A DNA stretch of 64,000 nucleotides from assembly GCA_041737835.1 (NCBI GenBank), contig JBGSQY010000030.1. One strand, 5' to 3'. Positions 7,084-16,699 of this stretch are shown here, piece by piece. The notes below the pieces were generated by a model, which was given only the letters and a program-made list of their open reading frames with translations, had not been told where the DNA came from and ran no database searches. The first letter of the stretch is position 1. Each line of letters opens with the position of its first letter. The DNA is from Bythopirellula sp041737835 (GTDB taxonomy: Bacteria; Planctomycetota; Planctomycetia; Pirellulales; Lacipirellulaceae). The translations under genes were made by a program, and so were the position numbers.

Positions 7084-8301
7084 ATGAGCTATGAAACGCC
7101 CGATAACGACTCCCGGCCCTTATCTGTCTCGCATTATCACCCTTCTTTCACTCCACAACCACATCCCCGCCTCGCAGCCGACGAGGCCCCGGTCACGCAG
7201 CAGGATCTTTCGCGGTTGCGACGCTTGCTATGGTTCTTCAGCCTGCTGGTCGTAATGCTGGTATTGCCCTCGTTGGTTTATCGCGTTCGCTACGCGATGG
7301 TCGAAGCCGAAGAGCGTGCCCAATTCGACGTGGCCAGCGATCACATTCAGAATTTGAATTTGATGCAGCTCAACGATGCATCAAAGTTATTAGCTCACTA
7401 TGTCGGCCCGAGCGTCGTTCATCTGCGCACCCATCACGGGCAAGGCCTCGGTCAAGGGTCAGGGGTGATTGTCGATAAAGATGGCTATATCATTACCAAC
7501 TATCACGTCGTCGAAGGGGTCGATTCGCTCGAAGTACAACTCAGTGACGGCCGACGCGGTAATGCCAGTGTGATTGGCTCGGATCCGCTCGTGGACGTGG
7601 CCCTATTGAAAACAGAACTGAAAGATTTGCACGCCGCCGAATGGGGTGACAGCGATAATCTCGACGTGGGAGAATGGGTTTGGGCTCTGGGAAGTCCGTT
7701 TGGATTTCAGAAAAGTATTACGTTCGGCATCTTGAGCGCTAAGGAACGCCGCGGCATCACCACCGAGCGCGGTTTGAATTCCGTCTATCAGGAATTCTTG
7801 CAAACCGACGCCGCGGTGAATCCCGGCAACAGCGGCGGGCCGCTCGTGAATTTCGAAGGCAAGATTATCGGCATTAACACGGCCATCTATGGCCCCACGT
7901 ATCAGGGAATCAGTTTTTCGATTCCTAGCTCCATCGCCAAAGCGAGCTACGAGCAACTGCGCAAAACCGGTTCGGTCGAACGCGGGTATCTGGGTGTTCG
8001 TCCCGAGGCGATGACCGACACCGTCGCCCAGTTGTTGGGCTTAGAAAAAGATAAGGGCGTGATCGTCGTCCTCGTGCAGCCCGATACCCCCGCCAGCGAT
8101 GCGGGCTTGCGCGGTGGTGATGTGATTCTCAAATGGGATGGCAACGAATTTTCTGATCCGACGCTCCTCAGCCGGACCATCGCCGGCACGCCGATTGGCA
8201 AGACCGTTCCCGTGGAAATCGTCCGTCAAGATGGCCGTGGAACACGTGAGCTGACACTGGAAGTGACCGTCGCTGCCAAGCCGAGAGAGCAATCGCTCTA
8301 A
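7084..8301 (+). CDS. HtrA/DegP-type membrane-anchored serine protease with one PDZ domain
   Basis: 405 residues. A cytoplasmic N-tail rich in Ser/Pro/His is followed by one membrane anchor (about 47-65), so the protease domain is periplasmic. The catalytic triad is visible: His141 (TNYHVVEG), Asp171 (LVDVALLK) and Ser250 (NPGNSGGPL). One PDZ domain follows (about 290-390, GYLGVRP to VEIVRQDG). The arrangement (anchor, trypsin-like domain, single PDZ) is that of DegS or actinobacterial HtrA rather than soluble two-PDZ DegP. Probable role is periplasmic protein quality control or regulated proteolysis. It is followed 98 bp later by dnaG in the same direction. Confidence 0.92.
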   Translation: MSYETPDNDSRPLSVSHYHPSFTPQPHPRLAADEAPVTQQDLSRLRRLLWFFSLLVVMLVLPSLVYRVRYAMVEAEERAQFDVASDHIQNLNLMQLNDASKLLAHYVGPSVVHLRTHHGQGLGQGSGVIVDKDGYIITNYHVVEGVDSLEVQLSDGRRGNASVIGSDPLVDVALLKTELKDLHAAEWGDSDNLDVGEWVWALGSPFGFQKSITFGILSAKERRGITTERGLNSVYQEFLQTDAAVNPGNSGGPLVNFEGKIIGINTAIYGPTYQGISFSIPSSIAKASYEQLRKTGSVERGYLGVRPEAMTDTVAQLLGLEKDKGVIVVLVQPDTPASDAGLRGGDVILKWDGNEFSDPTLLSRTIAGTPIGKTVPVEIVRQDGRGTRELTLEVTVAAKPREQSL

Positions 8302-8399
8302 TATCGTCAGTCGCAATCGCGCGAGAAATAGGCCCTACCTTCTTGGGCTGGAACATCGTCTAATGGGGTTTGAATTTTGCGACCCACCGACGATGCACC

Positions 8400-10289
8400 G
8401 TGCCACTTAACGACCTCCAAGACGCCAAAGAACAAATCCGCCAGGCGATCGACATTGTCGATCTCGTGGGGAGCTATATGTCTTTGCGCCGTCAGGGGCG
8501 CAATTTCGTGGGCCTGTGCCCCTGGCACGATGATTCCCGTCCCAGCTTCCAAGTGAATCCCGAACGGCAATCGTTCAAGTGCTGGGTCTGCGACGTCGGC
8601 GGCGACATTTTTAGTTTCCTCATGCGAGCCGAGGGTTTGGAATTTCGTGAAGCGCTCGAAATGCTGGCCGATCGCGCGGGTGTTTCGCTAAGCGCTAAGC
8701 CGCAAGCGGCGGGTGCGAATCAGTTCGACAAACGCAATCTGCTCGCTGCGATGGCCTGGGCGGAGGGTGAGTTCCACCAATACCTGCTGCAATCACCCAC
8801 GGCCGAAGCCGCCCGCCAGTATCTTACAGATCGCGGCATCAGCGATGAGAGCGTCAGACGCTTTCGGCTGGGCTATTCCCCGGACGCTTGGCAGTGGCTG
8901 TTGGACAAAGCCCGCGAGACCAGTTTTTCACCTGCTGTCTTGGAGCGCGTCGGACTTGTGCTCAAGAGCGACAAGAACGGCAGCTACTACGACCGCTTCC
9001 GTGGGCGCGTGTTGTTTTCGATTCGCGATGCGCGGGCACGCTGCATCGCGTTTGGTGGCCGCATACTGCCTGGTACAACGCCGTCGAATCCCGAACGTAC
9101 GGAAGCAAAATACATCAACAGTCCGGAAACACCTCTCTTTAGCAAGAGTTCCGAACTCTATGCGCTCGACATGGCCCGCGATGCTATCGCCAAGGAGCAA
9201 GGCCTCATCGTGATGGAAGGTTACACCGATGTCATTATGGCGCATCAGCACGGCATCAACAACGCCGTGGCGGTGTTGGGCACCGCACTCGGTGAAAAAC
9301 ATATTCCGCTTGTGCGCCGGTTTACTGATAGCGTGACGCTTGTTCTCGACGGCGACGAAGCGGGCCAACGCCGCACGATGCAGATCCTTGACGAACTGCT
9401 AGCACTCTTCGTGTCACAAGAAATAGATTTACGAATTCTGACCTTGCCAAGCGGGGCCGATCCATGTGATGTTATCTCATCGCAAGGAAGCGAAGCCTTT
9501 CGAGAGAGGCTCAATAAATCTCTCGATGCCCTCGATCATAAGATACACGCTGTGACCAACGGATTGGCATCAGCCCCTGGAACCCATCGTGCCTCACTGG
9601 CCGTGGAAGAGATTCTCGGCACGCTCGCTCGAGCGTTGCCGATGAGCGGACATTCTACGTCGATCAGTCTCGTTCGCGAGCAACAAGTTTTCGCTCGCCT
9701 CTCGCGGCAGTTTGGTATCGGCGAAGAAACATTGCGTACCCGTCTGGGTGCCGTGCGTCGTGAACAGTCGGCTCGTTCCCTGCAACGCACACCGACTCAA
9801 GCCGCCGTGGTTGCGGCCAAGAGAGTCGCGCTGCAACCTTGGGAGCGTGAGCTTCTGGAGCTTGTCATTCACGAGCCCGAAATTCTCCCGTTACTCGCCG
9901 AGCAGCTCGACACCGAAGAAATTCCCCACGAAGTCTGCCGCGGCATTTACATCAAAGCCGTCGAAATCATGCACGCGGGGCAAGTCCCCACGTTCGATCA
10001 ATTGATGCTCGCCACCAACGATCCCGATGTCAAAAATCTGCTCGTCGACTGCGATGAAACAGGTCGCGAGAAAAAAACGAGCGACAGCCAACGCCGCGTC
10101 AGCGATCTGTTGATGCTGCTCGAGCACAAGAAACAATCGGCCCGTCACCAGTCGGCCATGTCTGAGTTTTCGCAGAAGCGACTTGATCCTGGCAATGAAG
10201 ATCAAGCGCTCGCTGCTTTGTTTAATGACCTGAAACGAAAGGATGAGTCCAAACGCCGTCAAGCAGGTTCCGCGCCCACGGATGGGTGA
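8400..10289 (+). CDS. dnaG: DNA primase
   Basis: Synthesises RNA primers at the replication fork. The CHC2 zinc-binding module is intact (Cys40, His43, Cys61, Cys64), followed by the catalytic core with the RNAP-like basic motif and the Toprim fold: MEGYTDVIMAHQHG and LVLDGDEAGQ give the metal-binding Glu and DxD. The C-terminal helicase-interaction region (about 430-629) is diverged. I chose GTG at 8400 because the family N-terminus begins a few residues before DIVDLV; an in-frame TTG at 8370 would add 10 unconserved residues. It is followed 64 bp later by rpoD, the classic macromolecular-synthesis arrangement, here without rpsU upstream. Confidence 0.95.
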   Translation: MPLNDLQDAKEQIRQAIDIVDLVGSYMSLRRQGRNFVGLCPWHDDSRPSFQVNPERQSFKCWVCDVGGDIFSFLMRAEGLEFREALEMLADRAGVSLSAKPQAAGANQFDKRNLLAAMAWAEGEFHQYLLQSPTAEAARQYLTDRGISDESVRRFRLGYSPDAWQWLLDKARETSFSPAVLERVGLVLKSDKNGSYYDRFRGRVLFSIRDARARCIAFGGRILPGTTPSNPERTEAKYINSPETPLFSKSSELYALDMARDAIAKEQGLIVMEGYTDVIMAHQHGINNAVAVLGTALGEKHIPLVRRFTDSVTLVLDGDEAGQRRTMQILDELLALFVSQEIDLRILTLPSGADPCDVISSQGSEAFRERLNKSLDALDHKIHAVTNGLASAPGTHRASLAVEEILGTLARALPMSGHSTSISLVREQQVFARLSRQFGIGEETLRTRLGAVRREQSARSLQRTPTQAAVVAAKRVALQPWERELLELVIHEPEILPLLAEQLDTEEIPHEVCRGIYIKAVEIMHAGQVPTFDQLMLATNDPDVKNLLVDCDETGREKKTSDSQRRVSDLLMLLEHKKQSARHQSAMSEFSQKRLDPGNEDQALAALFNDLKRKDESKRRQAGSAPTDG

Positions 10290-10353
10290 GAGGCTTGGCA
10301 GGTGATCCCCCGCAACTTTTCCACATGCACATGAAGTGCAGGAGGAGTTATTG

Positions 10354-12066
10354 ATGACCCCCGCTACGACCCCATTGAAATCTTCGTCCCCAGCCAAGAT
10401 TTCGCTCCAAGAACTCGCTGCCTTAGCCCAATCGCAAGGCTACCTCACTTATCAACAAGCCGATTCCTATCTGCCCGACGAATGCGCCGATTCGAATCAT
10501 GTTGACCGCTTGCTCGATCTGGCCGATGCCTTGCGGATCGATTTCATCGAAGCCGAAGGCACCACACGCCGTCTTGCCGAAGAAGTCAATCTCGGCGACC
10601 GCGACTTGTTTACCGACGAGTTGCCCAAGCTGACCGACGATCCGATTCGGATGTATCTCTCGCAGATGTGCCGCATTCCTCTCTTGAATCGCGAGGAAGA
10701 GATCATCATGGCCAAAAAGATTGAATTGAGCCGCAAGCGGTTCCGCCGCAACCTGCTCCGTTCATTCTGTGCCTTGGCCAACACCGTCGAAGTGTTGCAC
10801 AAAGTCCACGCCGGCGAATTGCCTTTTGATCGCACGATCAAAGTGTCTCTCACCGAACGGCTCACCAAGGAGCAAATCTCCGCACGGATGCCGACAAATT
10901 TGTCGACATTGTCGCACCTGATGAAAATGCAGCAACAAGATTTTAGCGTTCTCATCAGCCGCAGTGCTGCTTCGGAGGATAAGTCGGCGGCTCGCCAGCG
11001 TTATCTCCGCCGTCGGGCAAAGATGCTGCAACTCGTCGAAGAAATGAGCCTTCGCACTCGGCGTGTGCAACCGATGATGAAAGTGCTTGAAGATTTGTCT
11101 GCGAAAATGGATCGTCTCCAAAAGCATCTTCAGCAACTCAAAGCCGAAGGTGCCCCCGCCACGCGGACGGAACCCGTTCGTCGCGAGCTTCACGACTTGA
11201 TGCTCAAGACTTTGGAATCCCCCCGCAGCTTGCGTACCCGTTGCCAACTTCTCCGCAAGCAATTACGCGAGTTTGAGCGTGTGAAGCGCGAACTCTCCAG
11301 TGGCAACCTCCGCTTGGTCGTTTCGATTGCCAAGAAATATCGCAACCGCGGCATGAGCTTCTTGGATCTGATCCAAGAGGGCAACACTGGCCTGATGCGT
11401 GCCGTTGATAAGTATGAATATCGCCGTGGCTTCAAGTTTTCGACCTACGCCACTTGGTGGATTCGTCAGGCGATCACTCGGGCCATCGCCGATCAAGCCC
11501 GCACGATTCGTATCCCCGTGCACATGATCGACGTGCTGAGCAAGTTGCAGCAAACCGCTAAACGTTTGCAGCATGAACTTGGCCGTATGCCGACGCATGA
11601 AGAAACGGCCCTAGCCGCAGGAATCGATCTCGACGAAAGCCTGCACGTACTCGACATTGGCCGCACACCGGTCAGCTTGGATCGCCCCATCGGCGAAGGC
11701 GATGATTGCAGCTTTGGTGAATTTGTCGAAGATTCCCACTCAGACAATCCTCTCAAGCTAGCCAACAACGGTTTGCTTCGCGAAAAGATTGAAGAGTTGC
11801 TTAAGACTCTGACTTTTCGCGAGCGAGAAATCGTGCGTCTGCGTTACGGCTTGGCCGACGGCTATTGCTACACGCTCGAAGAAGTGGGCCGCATTTTCAA
11901 GGTGACCCGCGAACGTGTGCGACAGATCGAAGCCAAAGCCGTGTCGAAGTTGCAGCACCCTGTCCGCAGTTCCGAGCTGAGCGAGTACGTCGCCGACAGC
12001 CCGGTGATTGCCGAGGCAGAAGTTTGGGATGTCACTCCCGTGGAAGAACTTGCCGCCGCGGCATAG
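10354..12066 (+). CDS. rpoD: RNA polymerase primary sigma factor (sigma-70, RpoD)
   Basis: 570 residues from the ATG at 10354, chosen because GGAGGAG at 10341-10347 gives ideal spacing; an in-frame GTG at 10336 lies upstream of that site. Region 1.1-like sequence (about 10-65), region 1.2 with DPIRMYLSQMCRIPLL, a non-conserved insert of roughly 170 residues, region 2 (KYRNRGMSFLDLIQEGNTGL, then FKFSTYATWWIRQAI for -10 recognition), region 3, and region 4 with the helix-turn-helix LEEVGRIFKVTRERVRQIEA. The full set, including 1.1 and the insert, marks it as the housekeeping sigma. It is co-directional with dnaG and ends in a strong terminator. Confidence 0.96.
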   Translation: MTPATTPLKSSSPAKISLQELAALAQSQGYLTYQQADSYLPDECADSNHVDRLLDLADALRIDFIEAEGTTRRLAEEVNLGDRDLFTDELPKLTDDPIRMYLSQMCRIPLLNREEEIIMAKKIELSRKRFRRNLLRSFCALANTVEVLHKVHAGELPFDRTIKVSLTERLTKEQISARMPTNLSTLSHLMKMQQQDFSVLISRSAASEDKSAARQRYLRRRAKMLQLVEEMSLRTRRVQPMMKVLEDLSAKMDRLQKHLQQLKAEGAPATRTEPVRRELHDLMLKTLESPRSLRTRCQLLRKQLREFERVKRELSSGNLRLVVSIAKKYRNRGMSFLDLIQEGNTGLMRAVDKYEYRRGFKFSTYATWWIRQAITRAIADQARTIRIPVHMIDVLSKLQQTAKRLQHELGRMPTHEETALAAGIDLDESLHVLDIGRTPVSLDRPIGEGDDCSFGEFVEDSHSDNPLKLANNGLLREKIEELLKTLTFREREIVRLRYGLADGYCYTLEEVGRIFKVTRERVRQIEAKAVSKLQHPVRSSELSEYVADSPVIAEAEVWDVTPVEELAAAA

Positions 12067-12093
12067 TCGATCCTGCAAATTCTAATGACAGCG

Positions 12094-12124
12094 AGCCCCG
12101 GCCCTTGTGGCCGGGGCTTTTTTT
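12094..12124 (+). terminator. Rho-independent terminator after rpoD
   Basis: Ten-bp GC-rich stem AGCCCCGGCC (12094-12103) / GGCCGGGGCT (12109-12118), loop CTTGT, then a run of T to 12124. It starts 28 bp after the rpoD stop and closes the dnaG-rpoD unit. Confidence 0.95.
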
Positions 12125-12244
12125 ATGCTGTTACCACTCAAATGGAGGCCCGCTGTTGAACTCCGAATTTCTCGCTACAATGATGGGTAGCTTTTTGATA
12201 ACCCATCGAACGCGGTGCTGATCGCATTGCCAACGGAGTTTCTC

Positions 12245-12946
12245 ATGTCCGTATCCACAGCGGTGCTTCGCGAGTTGCATCGTATTCATACCCAGCTGAG
12301 CGATCTGAACGAGCGTTTGGCCCGCGGGCCGCGTCAAGTGAAAGCTCGCCAGGCCAACGTCGCCCAGCAGGAAGCCTTGCTCACCGCCGCGCAAGATCGC
12401 GTGAAGGACGCCAAGAAAATCCTCGATCACAAGCAGCTTGATCTCAAGACGAGCGAGCAAAAGATCGTCGACTATCGCGTGAAGCTCAACGGGGCGAATT
12501 CCAATCGCGAATATCAAACGTTTGTGGAACAAATCGCCGCCGCCGAGATGGCCAACAGCGTGCTAGCCGACGAAATTCTCGAAGGGATGGACAAGATCGA
12601 TCAACTGGCCGTGCAAGTCAAGGAAGCGGAAACTGCCTTGGCCGCCGTGAAAAACGATCTCTTAAAGTATCGCGACAGCGTGGCCGCCGAGAGCGCGATT
12701 GTTCAAGGAGATATCACTCGTCTGGAAGCCGAACTCGCCGAAGCCGAGAAAAACCTGCCCGCCACGCTCAAGGACGATTATCGCCGGGTGATCCAGGGCA
12801 AAGGTGCTGAGGGCATGGCCTCGGTCGAAGACATGGTGTGCCAAGGCTGCGGCCAACAAATCACGCTCAACATGCAGAACGATCTGTTGCTCTCCCGCCC
12901 CATCTTCTGCAAATCCTGCGGCAGCTTGTTGTATCTGGCGGAGTGA
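12245..12946 (+). CDS. Coiled-coil protein with C-terminal C4 zinc ribbon (DUF164/CT398-like)
   Basis: 233 residues. Residues about 5-190 are almost entirely heptad-rich coiled coil (antiparallel hairpin likely), followed by a C4 zinc ribbon: CxxC in MVCQGCGQQIT and CxxC in IFCKSCGS, 18 residues between the pairs. This is the architecture of the DUF164/zf-RING_7 family (chlamydial CT398/CdsZ is a member linked to secretion and sigma-54). The role in planctomycetes is unknown. ATG at 12245 is chosen because GGAG sits 6 bases upstream (12235-12238); an upstream in-frame alternative start at 12215 lacks a site. It stands alone after the rpoD terminator. Confidence 0.85.
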   Translation: MSVSTAVLRELHRIHTQLSDLNERLARGPRQVKARQANVAQQEALLTAAQDRVKDAKKILDHKQLDLKTSEQKIVDYRVKLNGANSNREYQTFVEQIAAAEMANSVLADEILEGMDKIDQLAVQVKEAETALAAVKNDLLKYRDSVAAESAIVQGDITRLEAELAEAEKNLPATLKDDYRRVIQGKGAEGMASVEDMVCQGCGQQITLNMQNDLLLSRPIFCKSCGSLLYLAE

Positions 12947-13258
12947 TTGAATTTAACTTTCTCGATTGTCATTTCCGGTTTGCTTATTACCCGCGCGATA
13001 GCAGGTAAAAAGAATATAGAACTCGGGCGACGAAAATTTCCCTGTCTGAAAAACCATGCTATTTTCCAGGGGCTTTTATCGTCTCTCGGAATAAGGTATA
13101 AATGGGAATCAACGCTATCGTCATGTCTTGGGTCTTCCGCGAGGGAGGCCCATTTTGTTTGAAATGGTGAATGGGTTAGTAAGTGAGTAAGTAATCAGGT
13201 CGATTCTTACCATTTCTACAGCTCCTCACCGACTCACCTTTAACCGACTGACCTCGCT
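12947..13258. other. Intergenic region upstream of greA
   Basis: 312 bp with no convincing gene. GGGTTAGTAAGTGAGTAAGT (from 13173) and CCTCACCGACTCACC with TTAACCGACTGACC (13223-13253) form a loose inverted repeat that resembles the dispersed palindromes elsewhere in the window. The greA promoter presumably lies here; I could not assign boxes. Confidence 0.5.
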
Positions 13259-13738
13259 ATGTCCGATCGCATGCCCATGACCCGTACCGGCTACGATAAA
13301 ATCAAAGCCGAGATTTACGACTTAGAAAACGAGCAAATGCCGCTCATCGAAAAGCGGATCGCGACCGCGCGGGCCGAAGGCGATTTGAGCGAAAACGCCG
13401 AGTACCATGGCGCCCGTGAAAGCCAAGGCCTGCTCCAAGCCAAGATCAATATGCTCAAGGACAAGATCGCCCGGGCCGACATTGTCGACATCGCCTCCCT
13501 GCCCAAGGATCAGGTCGTCTTCAGCGCGACAGTCAAAGTCAAAGATCTCGACTTCGGCGATACCGAGGTATTCACGCTCGTCGGTGCGGGCGAAGAGGAT
13601 TACGACGCTGGCAAGATTCTCGTCACCAGCCCCCTCGCACAAGGTTTGATCGGCAAGAAGGTCGGCGAAAAAGTCGCGATCGAAGTCCCCGCGGGCACGA
13701 ATCGTTTCGAGATTTTGGAAATCCGGTTCGACGATTAG
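13259..13738 (+). CDS. greA: Transcription elongation factor GreA
   Basis: 159 residues, standard length. The N-terminal coiled-coil hairpin (about 5-77) carries the conserved tip ARAEGDLSENAEYHGAR with the acidic pair used to stimulate RNA polymerase transcript cleavage; the C-terminal FKBP-like domain (about 85-159) contains VTSPLAQGLIGKKVGE and ends in FEILEIRF. It rescues backtracked RNA polymerase in the cytoplasm. The ATG at 13259 is followed a few residues later by a second Met (MSDRMPM); either could initiate. It is monocistronic, with no neighbour in the same direction nearby. Confidence 0.96.
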   Translation: MSDRMPMTRTGYDKIKAEIYDLENEQMPLIEKRIATARAEGDLSENAEYHGARESQGLLQAKINMLKDKIARADIVDIASLPKDQVVFSATVKVKDLDFGDTEVFTLVGAGEEDYDAGKILVTSPLAQGLIGKKVGEKVAIEVPAGTNRFEILEIRFDD

Positions 13739-13964
13739 ACGCTGGCTCATCCCTACTCATGCCCACGGGACAGGGGCACGCGACCCATCCTACATGGACA
13801 TTCCCCGCGCAAAGCGTTCGTTCACAGAGCTAGGCTTTCGCTAGAGTGATCAACGTGAGTTCGGTAATCGGAGGATATTTCGAAGGGATTCTTGTTTTAT
13901 TGTCACCAACGTAGTTTGTAGAGCCCGTTGATCAACGCGGAAACGTCGGAGAATATGGCAGCCT

Positions 13965-14204
13965 TTGTGTGCTCCAATCCTCTTAGGATCTGCCTACTTT
14001 GGGTGGAGTGGAATTGGCGGTGCCATGATCAAACTCAACCCCATAGAATCGTTGGTGAAATCTTCCATGGGTACTTTTGTGCCGGCACAAACTGTTTCTT
14101 ATCCCGCGGAAGTTGGTTGGGGATATTTTTATTGCCCTGAACCCACGTCGGCAGTTCTTCTGCTGGGGTGCGCGGCTGGATGTTAGTTGCGGCGGAAAAA
14201 TTGA
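13965..14204 (+). pseudogene. Remnant of a PEP-CTERM-anchored protein gene
   Basis: The 484-bp gap between greA and the GH99-like gene has one readable relic. The frame from 13965 ends in PEPTSAVLLLGCAAGC, a PEP motif (codons 14136-14144) followed by a hydrophobic run, then a TAG at 14184, and directly after it in the same frame LRRKN and a stop at 14202. PEP, hydrophobic stretch and Arg-rich tail in that order are the exosortase-recognised PEP-CTERM signal. The body upstream is short (about 55 residues) and unrecognised, so most of the gene is gone. The in-frame stop inside the anchor suggests decay, although a short functional peptide cannot be excluded. Confidence 0.5.
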
Positions 14205-14222
14205 TTCTTACTCATTCATGCT

Positions 14223-15395
14223 TCACTCAAGCGTCTCTTCGCGCAAAATTCTTAGGTAGAGATCGGCGTAATCAAAATAGCGATCCCCTTCGGTGAAATG
14301 CTGATTCGATGGGGAACTGTCAATCGCCGTTGGTGGCTCCATGCCGGCGGTCGCTTCGATTTGGGTGTCCTCGTACCATTCGTTGAAGCTCGTGACCATC
14401 ATCAACCGGCCGCAGGACTTGTCGAGATTGGGAAGCGCCACGTCGTGGATCATCGCGCGGAATAAACTTCCTTCTTCCTGTTGCGGTTCGTCGATCATGT
14501 AGCGTGCTGTCCCGGTGTGGCCGTCGCGGGTTGCACGGTCGTTATAGCCGGGCGCAATCGCGGGGATAAACGCCGTCCCCACGGAGTTGGCCTTGCGACG
14601 GGCATTGATGTAGTTGTCAGCCAAAGTTGTGATGGCAGCTTGGCTAGCCTTTTCTAAAGCGGTGGACTGGCCGTAAACATCGTAGGCCGTTACCGCATCA
14701 AAATTTTTGGCCCATTCGGCACGATAGCGCGGTCCAAAGACATCGTCGCCCACGAGATAGACCTCGGGAAAGCGTTCGCGCAACTCAGCAAGTTCCGCGA
14801 GGCCCTGATCGCGAAAATACACGCGAGAGAGATAAATAAGCACGACCGGTCGGTCGTTGATTCGCAGATAAGAGGGATCATCGAAATAGTGTTGCTCGAG
14901 ATACGCAAAATCCTCGAGAAGCTTGTCGTAATGTGGCTTATCGAATTCGCCCAGCCGTCCGGTGCTTTCATAAAGCACGACGTAACGCAATTGGTCAGCA
15001 TCGGGATGCTTAAGTATGGCTTCGCGGAATATTTGGTCAGTCGGCGTGTCTGGTCCCCACCAACTCACGGCCCAAAAAGACAAACCTGCATGCCGACTTT
15101 GTTTGACGTGTTCGGCTATCACCTTGGGGCTATCCGAGCGATAAAGCCCGATGCGGGGCACTTGTGAAGGCACGAGCTTCTGACGGAGTACGTTTCGCCA
15201 GTCATCGGCAGTGGGATTACCATTTACGCCATACCAAGGATAGTAGTAGGCACCGATGAGAGGGGCGTGTGATGGATATTCGTTCGACTTTGCAATATTA
15301 ACTTCGGCAAGTTTATCCTGAGCAGAAACTGCCGCTGAATAAAAGAGTACGAGACAATACGTCTTAAGCTTCAGGCGAACGCATCTCTTAATCAC
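14223..15395 (-). CDS. Secreted glycoside hydrolase family 99-like protein
   Basis: 390 residues with an N-terminal signal peptide (hydrophobic LVLFYSAAVSAQ). The sequence resembles the GH99/WbsX-type endo-mannosidase TIM barrel: IGAYYYPWYG near residue 48, HAGLSFWAVSWWGP, RPVVLIYLSR and the catalytic-region phrase VTSFNEWYEDTQIEA. Family members hydrolyse internal mannosidic bonds in glycans; substrate here is unknown. The start is GTG at 15395, overlapping the TGA of the PQQ-propeller gene by 4 bp (GTGA), so the two are translationally coupled and probably function together in the periplasm. Confidence 0.8.
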   Translation of the reverse strand: MIKRCVRLKLKTYCLVLFYSAAVSAQDKLAEVNIAKSNEYPSHAPLIGAYYYPWYGVNGNPTADDWRNVLRQKLVPSQVPRIGLYRSDSPKVIAEHVKQSRHAGLSFWAVSWWGPDTPTDQIFREAILKHPDADQLRYVVLYESTGRLGEFDKPHYDKLLEDFAYLEQHYFDDPSYLRINDRPVVLIYLSRVYFRDQGLAELAELRERFPEVYLVGDDVFGPRYRAEWAKNFDAVTAYDVYGQSTALEKASQAAITTLADNYINARRKANSVGTAFIPAIAPGYNDRATRDGHTGTARYMIDEPQQEEGSLFRAMIHDVALPNLDKSCGRLMMVTSFNEWYEDTQIEATAGMEPPTAIDSSPSNQHFTEGDRYFDYADLYLRILREETLE

Positions 15396-16699
15396 ATTCC
15401 CACCCGGTACAAATGTGTGCCTGTGCGCAAGAGCAGTGAGCCCTCGACAGGCACGGGAGACGCCATCAATTGACCATCGAGTTTATTCTCGGCCAGTTTT
15501 TTAAACTCGTCGCCGGTGGCGAATACGGTCGTCATGCCTGCATGGTTGCCAATATAGATCCGGCCCGGGGAAAAAAGGAGCGACGATGAATAGCGGCCTG
15601 GCATCCGACCACGCCAGACGACTTCGCCCGTCTCGGCTTCAAAACAGGTCGCAACCCCGCGATCGCTAATCATGTAAACGCGCTTGTCGACAACCAAGGG
15701 CGAGGGCATCGTGGGGACTTGCTTCGCGACTTCCCAGGCTATGTGAGTGGCGGTGACATCCCCCACGCCGTCGGGTTTCACCGCGATCAGCCGATCGCTC
15801 ATAAAGCCGGTGCAATAGTAAAGCCGCTCGCCGTCGAACACCGGCCGCGGGACCAGCGAAAAACCATGGCCGTGATTCAGCCGCCAAATCTCCTCACCGG
15901 TGCGCGGTTTGTAAGCCACACACCACTCGGCACCCGGGATCACGACTTGTTCCGCGCCGTCGACTTCAATCACAAGCGGAGTCGAATAGGATTTGCGAAA
16001 TTCACCATTGGTTTGCTGGATCGGTGGCCGGTCGGTTCGCCAGACGGTTTCACCCGTGTCTTTATTGAGCGCGACGATAAACTGCACGTCTGCACCATCG
16101 CAGGGAACGATCAGCAAGTCTTCCCACAACGCGGGCGAACTCCCTGGCCCAACACGATGGTCGAGAGCAAAACGCTTTTGCCAGAGAATTGCGCCGCTCT
16201 TGATGTCGAGACAAACCGTACCATAGTCGCCAAAGTGACAATAAAGCCTGTCGTTCTCCAAAATCGGGGTCGGCGAGGCATAGCTGTTGAGCGAATGAAT
16301 GGGCGCGGGTTCAAGCACTTCGAGCAGCTTGATCTTGCGTAGCAGGCTCCCCGATTCGAGGTCGATTTCCACGGCCCATAGCGTGACCGTGCGAGCGGCG
16401 ATCATTTGATCGGCAAGCTGCGTTCCAGCCACTTTAGCGGCCTGCTCTTCTTTGCTCAATTCAACGACGGTCGCGGTGGTGAGCCAGATCTTTCCGCCAT
16501 CCACCACGGGGGACGACCACCCGTTGCCAGGGATTTCCGTTTTCCAACGGACGTTTTCGGTTTCGCTCCAAGAGAGCGGAAGATTTTTTTCCGTAGAAAT
16601 GCCCTGGCCATTGGGGCCGCGAAATTCCGGCCACGTGGATTCAGCCAAGCCAAAAGAGGCCTGTAAAATAAAGACGACGCCGATCAAAAGACGCAACAT
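15392..16699 (-). CDS. Secreted PQQ-like beta-propeller protein
   Basis: 435 residues with a signal peptide (about 1-19, ending GLAES). The mature part opens with WPEFRGPNGQGIS, a phrase typical of planctomycetal PQQ/Pyrrolo-quinoline-like propellers, and contains repeated blade elements such as GNGWSSPVVDGGKIWLTT, GAILWQKRF, GETVWRTDR, GEEIWRLNHG and GEVVWRGRMPG. Blade-type W motifs suggest a six-to-eight-bladed propeller like BamB. There is no clear quinoprotein active site, so a binding or scaffold role is more likely than dehydrogenase activity. It is the first gene of a two-gene unit with the GH99-like protein. Confidence 0.85.
   Translation of the reverse strand: MLRLLIGVVFILQASFGLAESTWPEFRGPNGQGISTEKNLPLSWSETENVRWKTEIPGNGWSSPVVDGGKIWLTTATVVELSKEEQAAKVAGTQLADQMIAARTVTLWAVEIDLESGSLLRKIKLLEVLEPAPIHSLNSYASPTPILENDRLYCHFGDYGTVCLDIKSGAILWQKRFALDHRVGPGSSPALWEDLLIVPCDGADVQFIVALNKDTGETVWRTDRPPIQQTNGEFRKSYSTPLVIEVDGAEQVVIPGAEWCVAYKPRTGEEIWRLNHGHGFSLVPRPVFDGERLYYCTGFMSDRLIAVKPDGVGDVTATHIAWEVAKQVPTMPSPLVVDKRVYMISDRGVATCFEAETGEVVWRGRMPGRYSSSLLFSPGRIYIGNHAGMTTVFATGDEFKKLAENKLDGQLMASPVPVEGSLLLRTGTHLYRVGM

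Noticed and set aside
10336..10353. GTG at 10336 as rpoD start
   Set aside because: The GGAGGAG site at 10341-10347 lies downstream of that GTG and is correctly spaced for ATG 10354.
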